64,000 nucleotides of DNA from the NCBI RefSeq assembly GCF_001722335.1, contig NZ_MIHA01000005.1, positions 248,001 to 312,000 on the forward strand. Reading direction: 5' to 3'. The DNA is from Mycolicibacterium flavescens. Lineage in GTDB: Bacteria > Actinomycetota > Actinomycetes > Mycobacteriales > Mycobacteriaceae. Position 1 is the first letter of the stretch, and every line of letters starts with the position of its first letter. This document shows positions 1-8,354 of this stretch, piece by piece. The notes below the pieces were generated by a model. That model saw only the letters and a list, made by a program, of their open reading frames with translations, had not been told where the DNA came from and did no database searches. A program made the translations under genes and the position numbers.

Positions 1-1
1 C

Positions 2-934
2 ATCGAGAAGACTGCAGCCAAGCCGGTGGCCAGGCCTCGCCCGGCCGACGTCGTGCCGGCGCGGCCGCGCCCGGTGACGACGGTGGCGATCGTCGTCGCG
101 GGGCCCGGCGACACCGCGTTCCGCTATTCGGCCTGCTCGGCGGATCAGAACTGGACCGGCACGGTGACGGCAGACTCCGCCGAGACCGCGATCCTCGACG
201 TGATCAAACGGGTGCGCGCGCAGTCCGACGCGCCGCGGCTGCGGTTCGTCGTGCAGCTGCCGCCGCGCAGCACGCTGTGGGCGCTGCGCGACGAGATCCC
301 GGTGCTGATGCCCGGGGTGTTCGTGGAGCGGCCGACGCTGGTCGACGAGCCGCTGATGACGGCCGCCCGCCGGGGTCTGCTGCGCAGGCCGGTCACGCAG
401 GAGCCGGTGTGGGTGGCGACGGACGGTTCCGTGCGCGGCAAGGTGACCGGCTACGGCTGGTTGGCGTCGACGGGCGAGTACGGGCTGATGGGATTTCGTC
501 ACTCGCGCAAGCAGATCGGGCCGAACGTGGTGCTGGTCGCCGAGCTGCGCGCGATCGCCAAGGCAGTGCAGTATCTGCGCGGACGCGACATCACGGTGCT
601 CAGCGACAGCAAGCTGGCCGTCGCGATGGTGCAGCGCTGGATGGCCGGCGACGACGTGCTGCCCGACGGCTACAGCCGCGTCCGCGACAACGGCAGGACC
701 CCCGGGCTGGTGACCGCCCAGCGGATGATCTTCGCCGAGCGCGACCGGATCCACCCGGTGTGGGTCAAGGCGCACGCCGGAGAGCCGCTCAATGAGGGCG
801 CCGACGCGCTGGCTCGGCTGGCGTCGCGGTACGTACTGGGCGACAGCGGCCTCGACGGCACCGAATACCGCTGTCGCGCGGACGATCTCGCTGAGACCTT
901 CGCAGCGGAGTTCAACCGCCGCAAATCCGCCTGA
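2..934 (+). CDS. RNase H-like domain protein, 5' end probably outside window
   Basis: The reading frame is open to the left edge, so the true start may lie outside; the first candidate start inside is GTG at 26. The C-terminal half carries an RNase H fold signature: Asp in ATDGS, Glu in VAELRA, Asp in LSDSKLA and a final Asp in EGADALAR, the four acidic positions expected for two-metal cleavage of RNA in RNA:DNA hybrids. The N-terminal ~120 residues are a separate, unassigned region. It ends one base before the convergent VapC gene. The fold call is solid; the physiological substrate is inferred. Confidence 0.8.
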   Translation: MEKTAAKPVARPRPADVVPARPRPVTTVAIVVAGPGDTAFRYSACSADQNWTGTVTADSAETAILDVIKRVRAQSDAPRLRFVVQLPPRSTLWALRDEIPVLMPGVFVERPTLVDEPLMTAARRGLLRRPVTQEPVWVATDGSVRGKVTGYGWLASTGEYGLMGFRHSRKQIGPNVVLVAELRAIAKAVQYLRGRDITVLSDSKLAVAMVQRWMAGDDVLPDGYSRVRDNGRTPGLVTAQRMIFAERDRIHPVWVKAHAGEPLNEGADALARLASRYVLGDSGLDGTEYRCRADDLAETFAAEFNRRKSA

Positions 935-1330
935 TCACGGCCTTACGAGGACTGCGACATCGCGGTGTAGCTGGGCGAGCCCTTCGTCGAAGGTGGCGAG
1001 TTGGCCCTTGCGACTCCGCGCCAGCGCGGCCAAGTAAGCGTCTGTCACCTGGCGGTGCCCGACGACCCCGGTGGGGTCAAGGTCGGAGTAGGACAGTGAA
1101 TCTGGCCAGAAGGCGTGCCGTTCTGCAGCGGCCAAAGTCTTGATGACCTCGCGGGCCGCAGTCACCGGTTGGCCGGCGCGTACCAGAAACCGAGTCAGAC
1201 TTCCCTCGGTGATCGGGCAGGTTGCAAAGGCGAAATCGCCTGCGGCCAACCACTCCACGGCCCGGTCGTGGTGCACGTGGTCAGCGACGACGAGCGCAAT
1301 GAGCACGTTCGCGTCGAGCAGCGTGGTCAC
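935..1330 (-). CDS. vapC: VapC-type PIN-domain toxin
   Basis: A 131-residue PIN-domain protein beginning TTLLDANVLIAL, with the first catalytic Asp in LLDAN, a mid-protein acidic site (ITEGSLTRF) and a later Asp in VTDAYLAALA. PIN toxins are Mg-dependent ribonucleases that cut tRNA or rRNA when released from their antitoxin. The GTG start overlaps the stop of the upstream antitoxin gene (GTGA), so the two are translationally coupled. The length and Rx-Phe-Leu pattern are typical of mycobacterial VapC. Its RNA target cannot be read from sequence. Confidence 0.9.
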   Translation of the reverse strand: MTTLLDANVLIALVVADHVHHDRAVEWLAAGDFAFATCPITEGSLTRFLVRAGQPVTAAREVIKTLAAAERHAFWPDSLSYSDLDPTGVVGHRQVTDAYLAALARSRKGQLATFDEGLAQLHRDVAVLVRP

Positions 1331-1551
1331 TCGTCCTCCAAAGAGCGAACATCCTCGGAGGTCACCACCGTTCCGACGGTGACGAGCGGCAACCCCGTCC
1401 GCGGGTCACGCGAAACCGACGTCGCGTCCCCCGACGAAAGACCGCGACGCATCAGGTCAGCCACGGTTTGACTCAACGACCGACCGGTGTCGCGGGCGAT
1501 CGCGAGCGCCTGTTTATGCAGGTCCTCCGGCAGATCGATGGTGGTACGCAT
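1327..1551 (-). CDS. vapB: VapB-type ribbon-helix-helix antitoxin
   Basis: A 74-residue protein. The N-terminus MRTTIDLPEDLHKQAL is a classic ribbon-helix-helix DNA-binding start, followed by a helix with SLSQTVADLMRRGL. The C-terminal tail (SRDPRTGLPLVTVG) resembles VapB tails that occupy the PIN active site. I chose the ATG at 1551 over an in-frame ATG 27 bases upstream because the strand-helix motif starts there. It would neutralise the downstream VapC and repress the operon. Its stop overlaps the toxin start. Confidence 0.88.
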   Translation of the reverse strand: MRTTIDLPEDLHKQALAIARDTGRSLSQTVADLMRRGLSSGDATSVSRDPRTGLPLVTVGTVVTSEDVRSLEDE

Positions 1552-1599
1552 GGCTCCACCGTAGCATCGCCGCATCATGATGCGATGATGCGGAAGCGC

Positions 1600-2583
1600 T
1601 CAGGCTGCACGGGAGTCCCGCAACCGCGCGCACGCCTCTTCGAATCGCGCCCACTCAGCGGTCGTCGGTCTCACAGCGAAGTCGGTCAACGCGTCCGCGC
1701 CCACCTCCAGTCCCGGCGCTAGCGGCGCCAGCATCCCTGCCAGGTTGGCGAGCTGCCCGGCGGGACTGTCCGCATAACTCTCGAACACCCGCTCCCGGAT
1801 CCAGGCTTCGGCGACGTCCACGCCCTCGACAAGATCCAGACCCGGCACGCCCAATGCAGGTCCGCACGCGGCAACGTGGTTCTCGTAGCGATCGTCCCAT
1901 CGCTCTGTGCGCCAGCCCGGCCACAGCTCCGGCAGCGCCTCGAAGAAGCCCATCGTGTCGGCGGTCTGCCACGCGCCGATCGATTGGGCGGGCACATCGA
2001 TGTGTGCACCGCCCTCCGGGATTTTCTTCAGCCGGATTCGGCTGATCCCTGGACCGGGCAGCCTGTCCAGAAGCGCCGGACCATGCCAGGACTTGCTGAG
2101 ATGCCACCACAACGGCCAGAACCGCAGTCGACCGTCGCTATCGACCACAGAGATCAAGTGACACAGGTGATTTCGCCCGCGCGCCAACCGCAACGTCGGC
2201 TTCATACCCCACTGCGACGGCCGCAACTTCGCACCGACATACTTTGCGAGCTCCGAGGTTCCGTCGTAGGCCCATCGGACGTCGAACCCCGGCCACAGCT
2301 CGGCCAGTACGGCCAGCATCGCGCGGCGCATCGGCATCTCCACCATGAGTCCGTCACCGAAGAACAGCACTCGGGGCTCGTCGAAATCGATGAGAGCGCC
2401 GCCGTCGGCCCAGGCGGCGTCGGTCCATTCGTGTTTCGGGCACCTACGGAGCGAATTGACGTACCGACGCGCGAGATCCGGGCCGCCGATCAACGCGTCG
2501 AGCAGACGACACCCACCCCAGTGCGAGTAGTACAGCCGCCAGTCACCGTCCTCGACCACGACAACGTTTGCTCGGTTCCCCAT
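1600..2583 (-). CDS. Uncharacterised 327-residue protein
   Basis: Long ORF starting at ATG 2583, with codon use like its neighbours. The N-terminus (MGNRANVVVVEDGDW, then YSHWGGCRLLDALIGGP) matches a widespread uncharacterised bacterial family I recognise but cannot assign a function. The protein is Trp-rich, with no signal peptide, membrane span or P-loop. It is divergent from the Wadjet operon with about 190 bases between the starts, so a shared promoter region is possible, but nothing else ties it to that system. Confidence 0.7.
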   Translation of the reverse strand: MGNRANVVVVEDGDWRLYYSHWGGCRLLDALIGGPDLARRYVNSLRRCPKHEWTDAAWADGGALIDFDEPRVLFFGDGLMVEMPMRRAMLAVLAELWPGFDVRWAYDGTSELAKYVGAKLRPSQWGMKPTLRLARGRNHLCHLISVVDSDGRLRFWPLWWHLSKSWHGPALLDRLPGPGISRIRLKKIPEGGAHIDVPAQSIGAWQTADTMGFFEALPELWPGWRTERWDDRYENHVAACGPALGVPGLDLVEGVDVAEAWIRERVFESYADSPAGQLANLAGMLAPLAPGLEVGADALTDFAVRPTTAEWARFEEACARLRDSRAA

Positions 2584-2775
2584 ATCTTCTCCCCATCGGG
2601 TGCGTCGCTTCTGCGAGTGTCGGATGCGACCGCGACAAAATCACGCCTGCCGAACCCGGCCTGGGGATAACCCGGAGGTTGTCCACAGCCCCCGCCCCGC
2701 CTCGCGCGGCGGTCGGCGCCGTGCCTTATGTTGGACCATCGCGTGGAGACAATTGAGGGGCATCGAGGACACCAG

Positions 2776-4251
2776 GTGGACGACACCGCCGACATCGGGG
2801 GGCTTGCGGCAGCTGACCTGCTCGAACTCAACCGCGACCTGCAGTCCAGCCCGACCATTCGGCTGCTGGCCACCACCAACCTGAGCTCGTACGCCACGCT
2901 GATGGAGCGCCACCTGTCCGACGGCGTGACCACCGAGACCGAACTGGTCGTGCGCCTGGAGCGCGACCTCGGCGACCTCGAGCATCCCGACGGGCAGTCC
3001 GGGCTGGCGCTGATCAAGTCGTGGGCCAGCCAGGGCTGGCTGCACCGCATCGTGGACCCACGCACCGACCAGAACGTCTGCTACCTGACCCAGGAGGCCC
3101 GCCGCGCTTTGGACTTCCTGCGCGGGATGCGCCGCCAGGACACCATCGCCACCGGCGGCTCCATCCAGGGCATCGCGTCTCGGCTCAAGCAGGTCGCGAT
3201 CCGCGTCGGCAGCGACCCGGCGCGGGTGCGCAAGCACATCGAGGCCGAGATCGCCGCGCTGCAAGCCGAACTCGACGAACTCGACGCCGGCGAGCGCCCC
3301 CAGCCCGACGTCACCGACGCCTACGACGAGGCCCGCGCGATCGCGCTACAGATGGAACGGCTGATCACCGACATCGGCCAGTACGGGACGATGATCGAGC
3401 AGGCCACCGCGGCCCTCGACGAGCCGATCGACAGTAACGAGGCCTACCGCGACCGTCAGCGCCAGATGTACGCCGACTACCAGGCGGCGTGGGACTCACA
3501 GGGCCGCGACAGCCACCGCGCGTTCCTGCGGATGATCAACGACCCCGACCAGCGCGCCGAGTTCGAGGCCGACGTGGCCGCGGTCGCCGAGGCGCTGCCC
3601 GCGCTGGACCCGGCGCTCCGCAAGGTGATGGCCGGCTTCTTCGAACTGGTCGGCCACCAGATCGACGAGGTCGAGCGAATCCAGCAGCGCTGCGCCCAGC
3701 GGGTCAAGCGGTTCACCGCGTTCGGCACCCTCGAGCAGAGCCGCGGGGTGGCCCGCCAGCTCAACGAGGCGATCGGGGCGGCACGGACCCTGCTCAAGTC
3801 GAGCCTGACCGACTCGCGGCTCGACATCGACGTGCCGCTGGCCCGGCACGCGATCAGTTCCGTGGGCGCGCTGAGCTTCAAGATCGGCGATCTGTCCAAC
3901 CCGAAACCGGCCGTCGCCGCCGACGGCGACGTCGACCTGACCAGCTTCGCGGCGCTGACCACCCAGGTCGACGCGCCCGCGATGTCGGAGATGCTCAACG
4001 CCGCGGTCAGTGCCGGGCCGGTGTCGCTGCCCGACGCGGTCGCCATGCTCGGCCGTTCAGGACAAGGGGCCTATCTCGGTCACGTCATCGTGCTGTGGTC
4101 GTGGGCGCTCAAGCAGCCCAACGACTCTGACGCCGCAGCCCGCTCCACCACCGTGCGGTTCCGGTCCCTCGACGGCCCCGACCGCGAGATCGACGTGCCC
4201 GACCTACTGTTCACCGAACCGATCACCACCCTGGCAGGAGTCACGCAGTGA
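2776..4251 (+). CDS. jetA: Wadjet/Ept component JetA (DUF3375, kleisin-like)
   Basis: First gene of a three-gene SMC operon. JetA/MksF/EptA is the kleisin-like subunit that bridges the SMC-like JetC dimer and binds JetB; the complex extrudes loops on small circular DNA and restricts plasmids. The sequence shows an N-terminal helical winged-helix-like part (NLSSYATLMERHL), a long coiled region rich in Glu/Arg, and a C-terminal segment ending LTGVTQ-like just before jetB. An in-frame ATG exists at 2728, but GTG 2776 has a better ribosome site (GAGGA, 7 bases upstream). The stop overlaps jetB's GTG. The family call rests on the operon and domain pattern. Confidence 0.85.
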   Translation: MDDTADIGGLAAADLLELNRDLQSSPTIRLLATTNLSSYATLMERHLSDGVTTETELVVRLERDLGDLEHPDGQSGLALIKSWASQGWLHRIVDPRTDQNVCYLTQEARRALDFLRGMRRQDTIATGGSIQGIASRLKQVAIRVGSDPARVRKHIEAEIAALQAELDELDAGERPQPDVTDAYDEARAIALQMERLITDIGQYGTMIEQATAALDEPIDSNEAYRDRQRQMYADYQAAWDSQGRDSHRAFLRMINDPDQRAEFEADVAAVAEALPALDPALRKVMAGFFELVGHQIDEVERIQQRCAQRVKRFTAFGTLEQSRGVARQLNEAIGAARTLLKSSLTDSRLDIDVPLARHAISSVGALSFKIGDLSNPKPAVAADGDVDLTSFAALTTQVDAPAMSEMLNAAVSAGPVSLPDAVAMLGRSGQGAYLGHVIVLWSWALKQPNDSDAAARSTTVRFRSLDGPDREIDVPDLLFTEPITTLAGVTQ

Positions 4252-4928
4252 CCGCTGAACCCGAGGTCGACTTCAGCTCGCTGCCCGAGGTCGACCAGAA
4301 CGCCCGTCCCCCGCACCAGCGTCGGCCCCGCTTCGACGGCGATGTCTCCGAACTGCCCGACCGCGCCTGCTGGGCGCTGCAGCACCTGTTGACGCGGCGC
4401 TACATCAGCGCCGACGCCGACAGCGACATCTACTCCTGGGTGCTGGAGTACCGCGACCAGCTCAGTGTGCGGCTCTCCGAGCTGGACCTGATCCTGCGCA
4501 TCGTCGACGGCACCGACGTGGCGTTCGTCGAGCAGGCCCGCTACGAATCCGCCAGGGGCATCAAGCTTCTGCGCCGCGAACCGCTGGGCACCTACGACTC
4601 GATCCTGGCGCTGCACCTGGCGCAGATGATGCGGGCATCGGGTGGGCAGGCGGTACTGATCAGCCGCGAGGAGATGCACGGGCTGTTCTCCGGTGTGCTC
4701 AACGACACCGACCGCGACACGGTGACGTTCGCCGCCCGCATCGACGGCGCGATCGCGCGGCTGGCCGGGCTGGAGATCCTGCGCCGCAGCCGCGACGACG
4801 AGGACAGCTACACGATCAGCCCGGTGATCACCGCGATCATGACGGCGTCGGTGATCACCGAATTGCAGCAGCAGTTCGAGCAGCTGCTCACAGGCGGAGT
4901 GCCCGCCGAGGAGGTCGACAGTGCCTGA
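4248..4928 (+). CDS. jetB: Wadjet/Ept component JetB (DUF4194, KITE-like)
   Basis: A 226-residue protein of the DUF4194 type, matching JetB/MksE/EptB in size and position. Family role: a tandem winged-helix dimer binding the JetA kleisin and DNA. The N-terminal 40 residues are acidic and Pro-rich, followed by helical segments ([15 protein letters not shown]; a [15 protein letters not shown] stretch) and a Leu-rich C-terminus ending EEVDSA. It starts at GTG 4248 overlapping the jetA stop, and its own stop overlaps the jetC start, so the three genes form one tightly coupled translation unit. Confidence 0.85.
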   Translation: MTAEPEVDFSSLPEVDQNARPPHQRRPRFDGDVSELPDRACWALQHLLTRRYISADADSDIYSWVLEYRDQLSVRLSELDLILRIVDGTDVAFVEQARYESARGIKLLRREPLGTYDSILALHLAQMMRASGGQAVLISREEMHGLFSGVLNDTDRDTVTFAARIDGAIARLAGLEILRRSRDDEDSYTISPVITAIMTASVITELQQQFEQLLTGGVPAEEVDSA

Positions 4929-7900
4929 ACAGTTCCACCTGTCCCGGCTGCAGGTCATCAACTGGGGCGTGTTCGACGGCTACCACTCGATCCCGATCAG
5001 CGCAGGCGGCGCGCTGATCGCCGGCGCGTCGGGCAGCGGTAAATCGTCTCTGCTGGATGCGATCTCGCTGGGCTTCCTGCCGTTCAACCGACGTAACTTC
5101 AACGCCTCGGGCGACAACACCGCGGCCGGGTCGAGCGCGGGCCGGCGCACCGTCGACAAGTACGTGCGCGGCGCGTGGGGCCAGCGCAGCGACGGCGGCA
5201 CCAGCCGGGTGATGTATCTGCGCGGCGACGGCACCGCATGGTCGGCGGTCGCCGTGACCTACACCGGCGACAGCGGGCGCACCGTGACGGGCCTGGTGCT
5301 CAAGTGGCTGACCGGGGAGTCGCGCAACGACTCGTCGAGCCGGTTCGTCATCGGCGACGGTGACCTCGACATCGAGGAGGTCTGCAACCGCTGGGCGGCG
5401 GGGCGTTTCGACACCGGGGTGTTCAAGGATGGCGGCTGGCGGTTCACCACGAAGGTGGAGTCGCAGTACCTCGCGCAGCTGTACGCGACGATCGGCATCC
5501 GCGCGTCCGACGCCGCCCAGCAGCTGCTCGGCAAGGCGAAGTCGCTGAAAAGCGTTGGCGGGCTGGAGCAATTCGTCCGCGACTTCATGCTCGACGAGCC
5601 CGAGAGCCTGGCCCGGCTGCCTGAGGCGCTCAAGCAGATCGACCCGCTGGTGGAGGCCCGCGAGCTGCTGGCCGTCGCGCAGCGCAAACGCAAGATCCTC
5701 GGCGACATCGACAAGATCCAGCAGCGCTACGCCTCGGAGTCGACCGACCTGGGCATCATCGACCTGGTCGATTTGCCGATGGTGCGCGCCTACACCGACC
5801 ATGTCCGGCTGGCGCAGTGCCCGGCGCAGATCTCCCAGCTCGACACCACGATCGAGCAGCTCGACAACGAGTACGAGGATGTCACCCGGTCGCTGAATCT
5901 GGCGAAGGCCGAGGCGGATTCGCTCAATGCGCAGATCAGCGGGGCCAGCTCGAGCATCGGGCCGCTGCAGTCGCAGGTGACGGCCGCCGAGACCGAGGCC
6001 GAGCAGGTGTCGCGCCGCCGCGGCGCCTACGAGGACATGCTGACCGCGCAGGGCCTCGACACCCCCGAGACCGCCGAGGACTTCTGGAACCTGCGCGAGG
6101 AACTGCTCGCTGAGGCCACCGAGCTGCTGGCCAAGGTGGAACGTAACCGGGAGGCCTCGACCGACGCCGAGTATGCGCAGAAGGCCGCGCGGATCGCCCG
6201 CGACGACGCCGCCAAGGAACTCAAGCGCGTCGAGCACGTCGGCTCCGCGCTGCCGGAGTTCGCGCTGGCGATGCGCGAACAGATCAGCGCCGCCGTCGGT
6301 GTCGACACCGGAGAGCTGCCGTACATCGCCGAGCTGCTGGACCTGCGGCCCGACCAGACCCGCTGGCGCACCGCGGTGGAGAAGGTGTTGCGCGGCGCGG
6401 GGCTGCGGCTGCTGGTGCCCGATCAGCACTGGGACGCGGTGCTGCGGTTCGTCAACGAGACCAATATGCGCGGACGGCTGCAGCTGCATCACGTCCGCGC
6501 CCGGTTCCTCGGCGCCGAGCCGGTCGACCCCGAGCCGAACACGTTGGCGGGCAAGCTGTTCGCGGTGGACCCGAGACATCCGTGTGCGGCCGAGGCCGTC
6601 GACGTCATCACGGCCGCCGGTGACCACATCTGCGTCGACACCCCCGACGTGTTCGCGCGGTTCCGGCGCGCGGTCACCGACACCGGCCTGTACAAGGACA
6701 GCGACCGGCTGGCGGTCAAGGACGACCGTCGTCCGCTCAAGCAGTCCGACTACCTGTACCAGGGTGACGTGTCGGCGAAGATCAACGCGCTCACCATCGA
6801 CTTGGCCGCCGCCGAGGAGGCCTACCAGAAGGCCCGTCGCGTCGCCGACGACATCGCCGCGCAGCGTCAGCAGTGGCGCGACCGGGCGGCGGCGTGCAAG
6901 GCGATCTGCGAGCAGTTCCCGCAGTGGAGCCAGATCGACATCGAGACCGCCGACGGGCACGCCGACCGGCTGCGCGAGCAGTACGAGCTGCTGATGGCCG
7001 ACCACCCCGACATCGAGGCACTCAACGCGCGCGCTGACGAATGCTGGGCGCAGATCCAGACATTGATGACCCGGCGGGGCGCGATCCAGACCCGCCGCGA
7101 CGACCTCGACGCGCGACGCACCGCGGTTCTCGAGCTGTCGGAGCGGCTGTCGCCGGCGTTCGTGTCCGAGCCGCTGACCGAGCTGTTGACGCGGTACGCG
7201 GCGCAGCTGCCGGTGTCGCTGGAGCTGCTCGACCCCGAACCGCACCGCGACGCGTTGTTCACCGCGATCAAGAAGGAACGAGAACAGCTGCGGGAGAGCC
7301 GCCGTCGCTCCTACGACGAGCTGGCGCGCATCCTCAACACCTTCGACACCGCGTTCCCCGACTCGATCCCCAACGACAGCGACAACTTCGACGAGCGGGT
7401 GCACGACTACGTCGCGCTGTGCCGCCACATCGACGAACGCGAGCTGCCCGAGGCCTACGAGCGGATGATGCGGCTGGTGACCGAGCAGGCGCCCGACGCG
7501 ATCCTCACGCTGCACCGGGTCGCCGAGCAGGAGGCGCGGCGGATCGCCGAGCAGATCGAGCGGGTCAACACGGGGCTCGGCGCGGTGGAGTTCAACCGCG
7601 GCACCCGGCTGACGCTGCGGGCCACCCCGCGGTCGCTGACGGCGGTGTCGGAGTTGACCGAGATCGTGCGCGCGATCTCGCGGCGCATCGCCGAGGTGGG
7701 CCTGGGCGACAAGCAGGCGATCCTCGATCAGTACGCCGACATCCTGCGGCTGCGCAACCGGTTGGCGTCGACGACGCCCGAGGACAAGGCGTGGACGCGC
7801 GACGCGCTGGATGTGCGGAACCGGTTCACGTTCGACTGCGCCGAATGGGATGTCGCGACCGACGAGCTGATCCGCACGCACTCCAACGCGGGTGACAATT

Positions 7901-8277
7901 CCGGCGGCGAGCAGGAGAAGCTGATGGCGTTCTGCCTGGCGGGCGCGCTGAGCTTCAACCTGGCCAGCCCCGAAAGCGACGACAACCGACCGGTTTTCGC
8001 GCAGTTGATGCTCGACGAGGCGTTCTCCAAGTCCGACCCGCAGTTCGCGCAGCAGGCGCTGTCGGCGTTCCGCAAGTTCGGGTTCCAGTTGGTGATCGTG
8101 GCGACGGTGCAGAACGCGACGACGATCCAGCCCTACATCGACAGCGTGGTGATGGTGTCCAAGACGGAGCCGACGGGCCGCAATGCGCGACCCGTCGCGA
8201 CCGTCGCCACCCGGACCATCTCGGAGTTCAGCGCGCTGCGCCGCGAGATGCGGGAGAAGGTGCCGGCGGGCGTCTAG
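4921..8277 (+). CDS. jetC: Wadjet/Ept SMC-like ATPase JetC
   Basis: A 1118-residue SMC-like ATPase. Walker A GASGSGKS lies at residues 35-42, an ABC signature NSGGEQEKL near residue 997 and Walker B LMLDEAF about 35 residues later. Two long coiled-coil arms flank a central globular (hinge-like) region around residues 450-600. Family role: the motor that captures and extrudes circular plasmid DNA until the JetD nuclease cuts it. GTG 4921 overlaps the jetB stop. The expected jetD (DUF3322/DUF2220 Toprim nuclease) is not the next gene and is absent from this window. Confidence 0.9.
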   Translation: MPEQFHLSRLQVINWGVFDGYHSIPISAGGALIAGASGSGKSSLLDAISLGFLPFNRRNFNASGDNTAAGSSAGRRTVDKYVRGAWGQRSDGGTSRVMYLRGDGTAWSAVAVTYTGDSGRTVTGLVLKWLTGESRNDSSSRFVIGDGDLDIEEVCNRWAAGRFDTGVFKDGGWRFTTKVESQYLAQLYATIGIRASDAAQQLLGKAKSLKSVGGLEQFVRDFMLDEPESLARLPEALKQIDPLVEARELLAVAQRKRKILGDIDKIQQRYASESTDLGIIDLVDLPMVRAYTDHVRLAQCPAQISQLDTTIEQLDNEYEDVTRSLNLAKAEADSLNAQISGASSSIGPLQSQVTAAETEAEQVSRRRGAYEDMLTAQGLDTPETAEDFWNLREELLAEATELLAKVERNREASTDAEYAQKAARIARDDAAKELKRVEHVGSALPEFALAMREQISAAVGVDTGELPYIAELLDLRPDQTRWRTAVEKVLRGAGLRLLVPDQHWDAVLRFVNETNMRGRLQLHHVRARFLGAEPVDPEPNTLAGKLFAVDPRHPCAAEAVDVITAAGDHICVDTPDVFARFRRAVTDTGLYKDSDRLAVKDDRRPLKQSDYLYQGDVSAKINALTIDLAAAEEAYQKARRVADDIAAQRQQWRDRAAACKAICEQFPQWSQIDIETADGHADRLREQYELLMADHPDIEALNARADECWAQIQTLMTRRGAIQTRRDDLDARRTAVLELSERLSPAFVSEPLTELLTRYAAQLPVSLELLDPEPHRDALFTAIKKEREQLRESRRRSYDELARILNTFDTAFPDSIPNDSDNFDERVHDYVALCRHIDERELPEAYERMMRLVTEQAPDAILTLHRVAEQEARRIAEQIERVNTGLGAVEFNRGTRLTLRATPRSLTAVSELTEIVRAISRRIAEVGLGDKQAILDQYADILRLRNRLASTTPEDKAWTRDALDVRNRFTFDCAEWDVATDELIRTHSNAGDNSGGEQEKLMAFCLAGALSFNLASPESDDNRPVFAQLMLDEAFSKSDPQFAQQALSAFRKFGFQLVIVATVQNATTIQPYIDSVVMVSKTEPTGRNARPVATVATRTISEFSALRREMREKVPAGV

Positions 8278-8282
8278 TTGCG

Positions 8283-8344
8283 CGCCGACTGTGAAACCAC
8301 AGCGAAAATTCGGCCGGAAAATCGCAACAGTTTCACACTCGGCG
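8283..8344. repeat. Long imperfect inverted repeat after jetC
   Basis: Arms at 8283-8297 and 8330-8344 match as inverted repeats at 14 of 15 positions, with a 32-base loop. It fills the 77-base gap between the jetC stop and the helicase start. It could be a transcription terminator or processing hairpin (no U-tract visible), or a dispersed palindromic element like those at 19171-19208 and 29125-29181. Confidence 0.7.
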
Positions 8345-8354
8345 GCCCGGTAAC

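Noticed and set aside
4888..7881. Long minus-strand open frame across jetB/jetC
   Set aside because: It is the reverse of a very G+C-rich coding region; its composition (Arg, Gly, Val, Leu with many His/Gln) is that of an antisense shadow and it has no motif.
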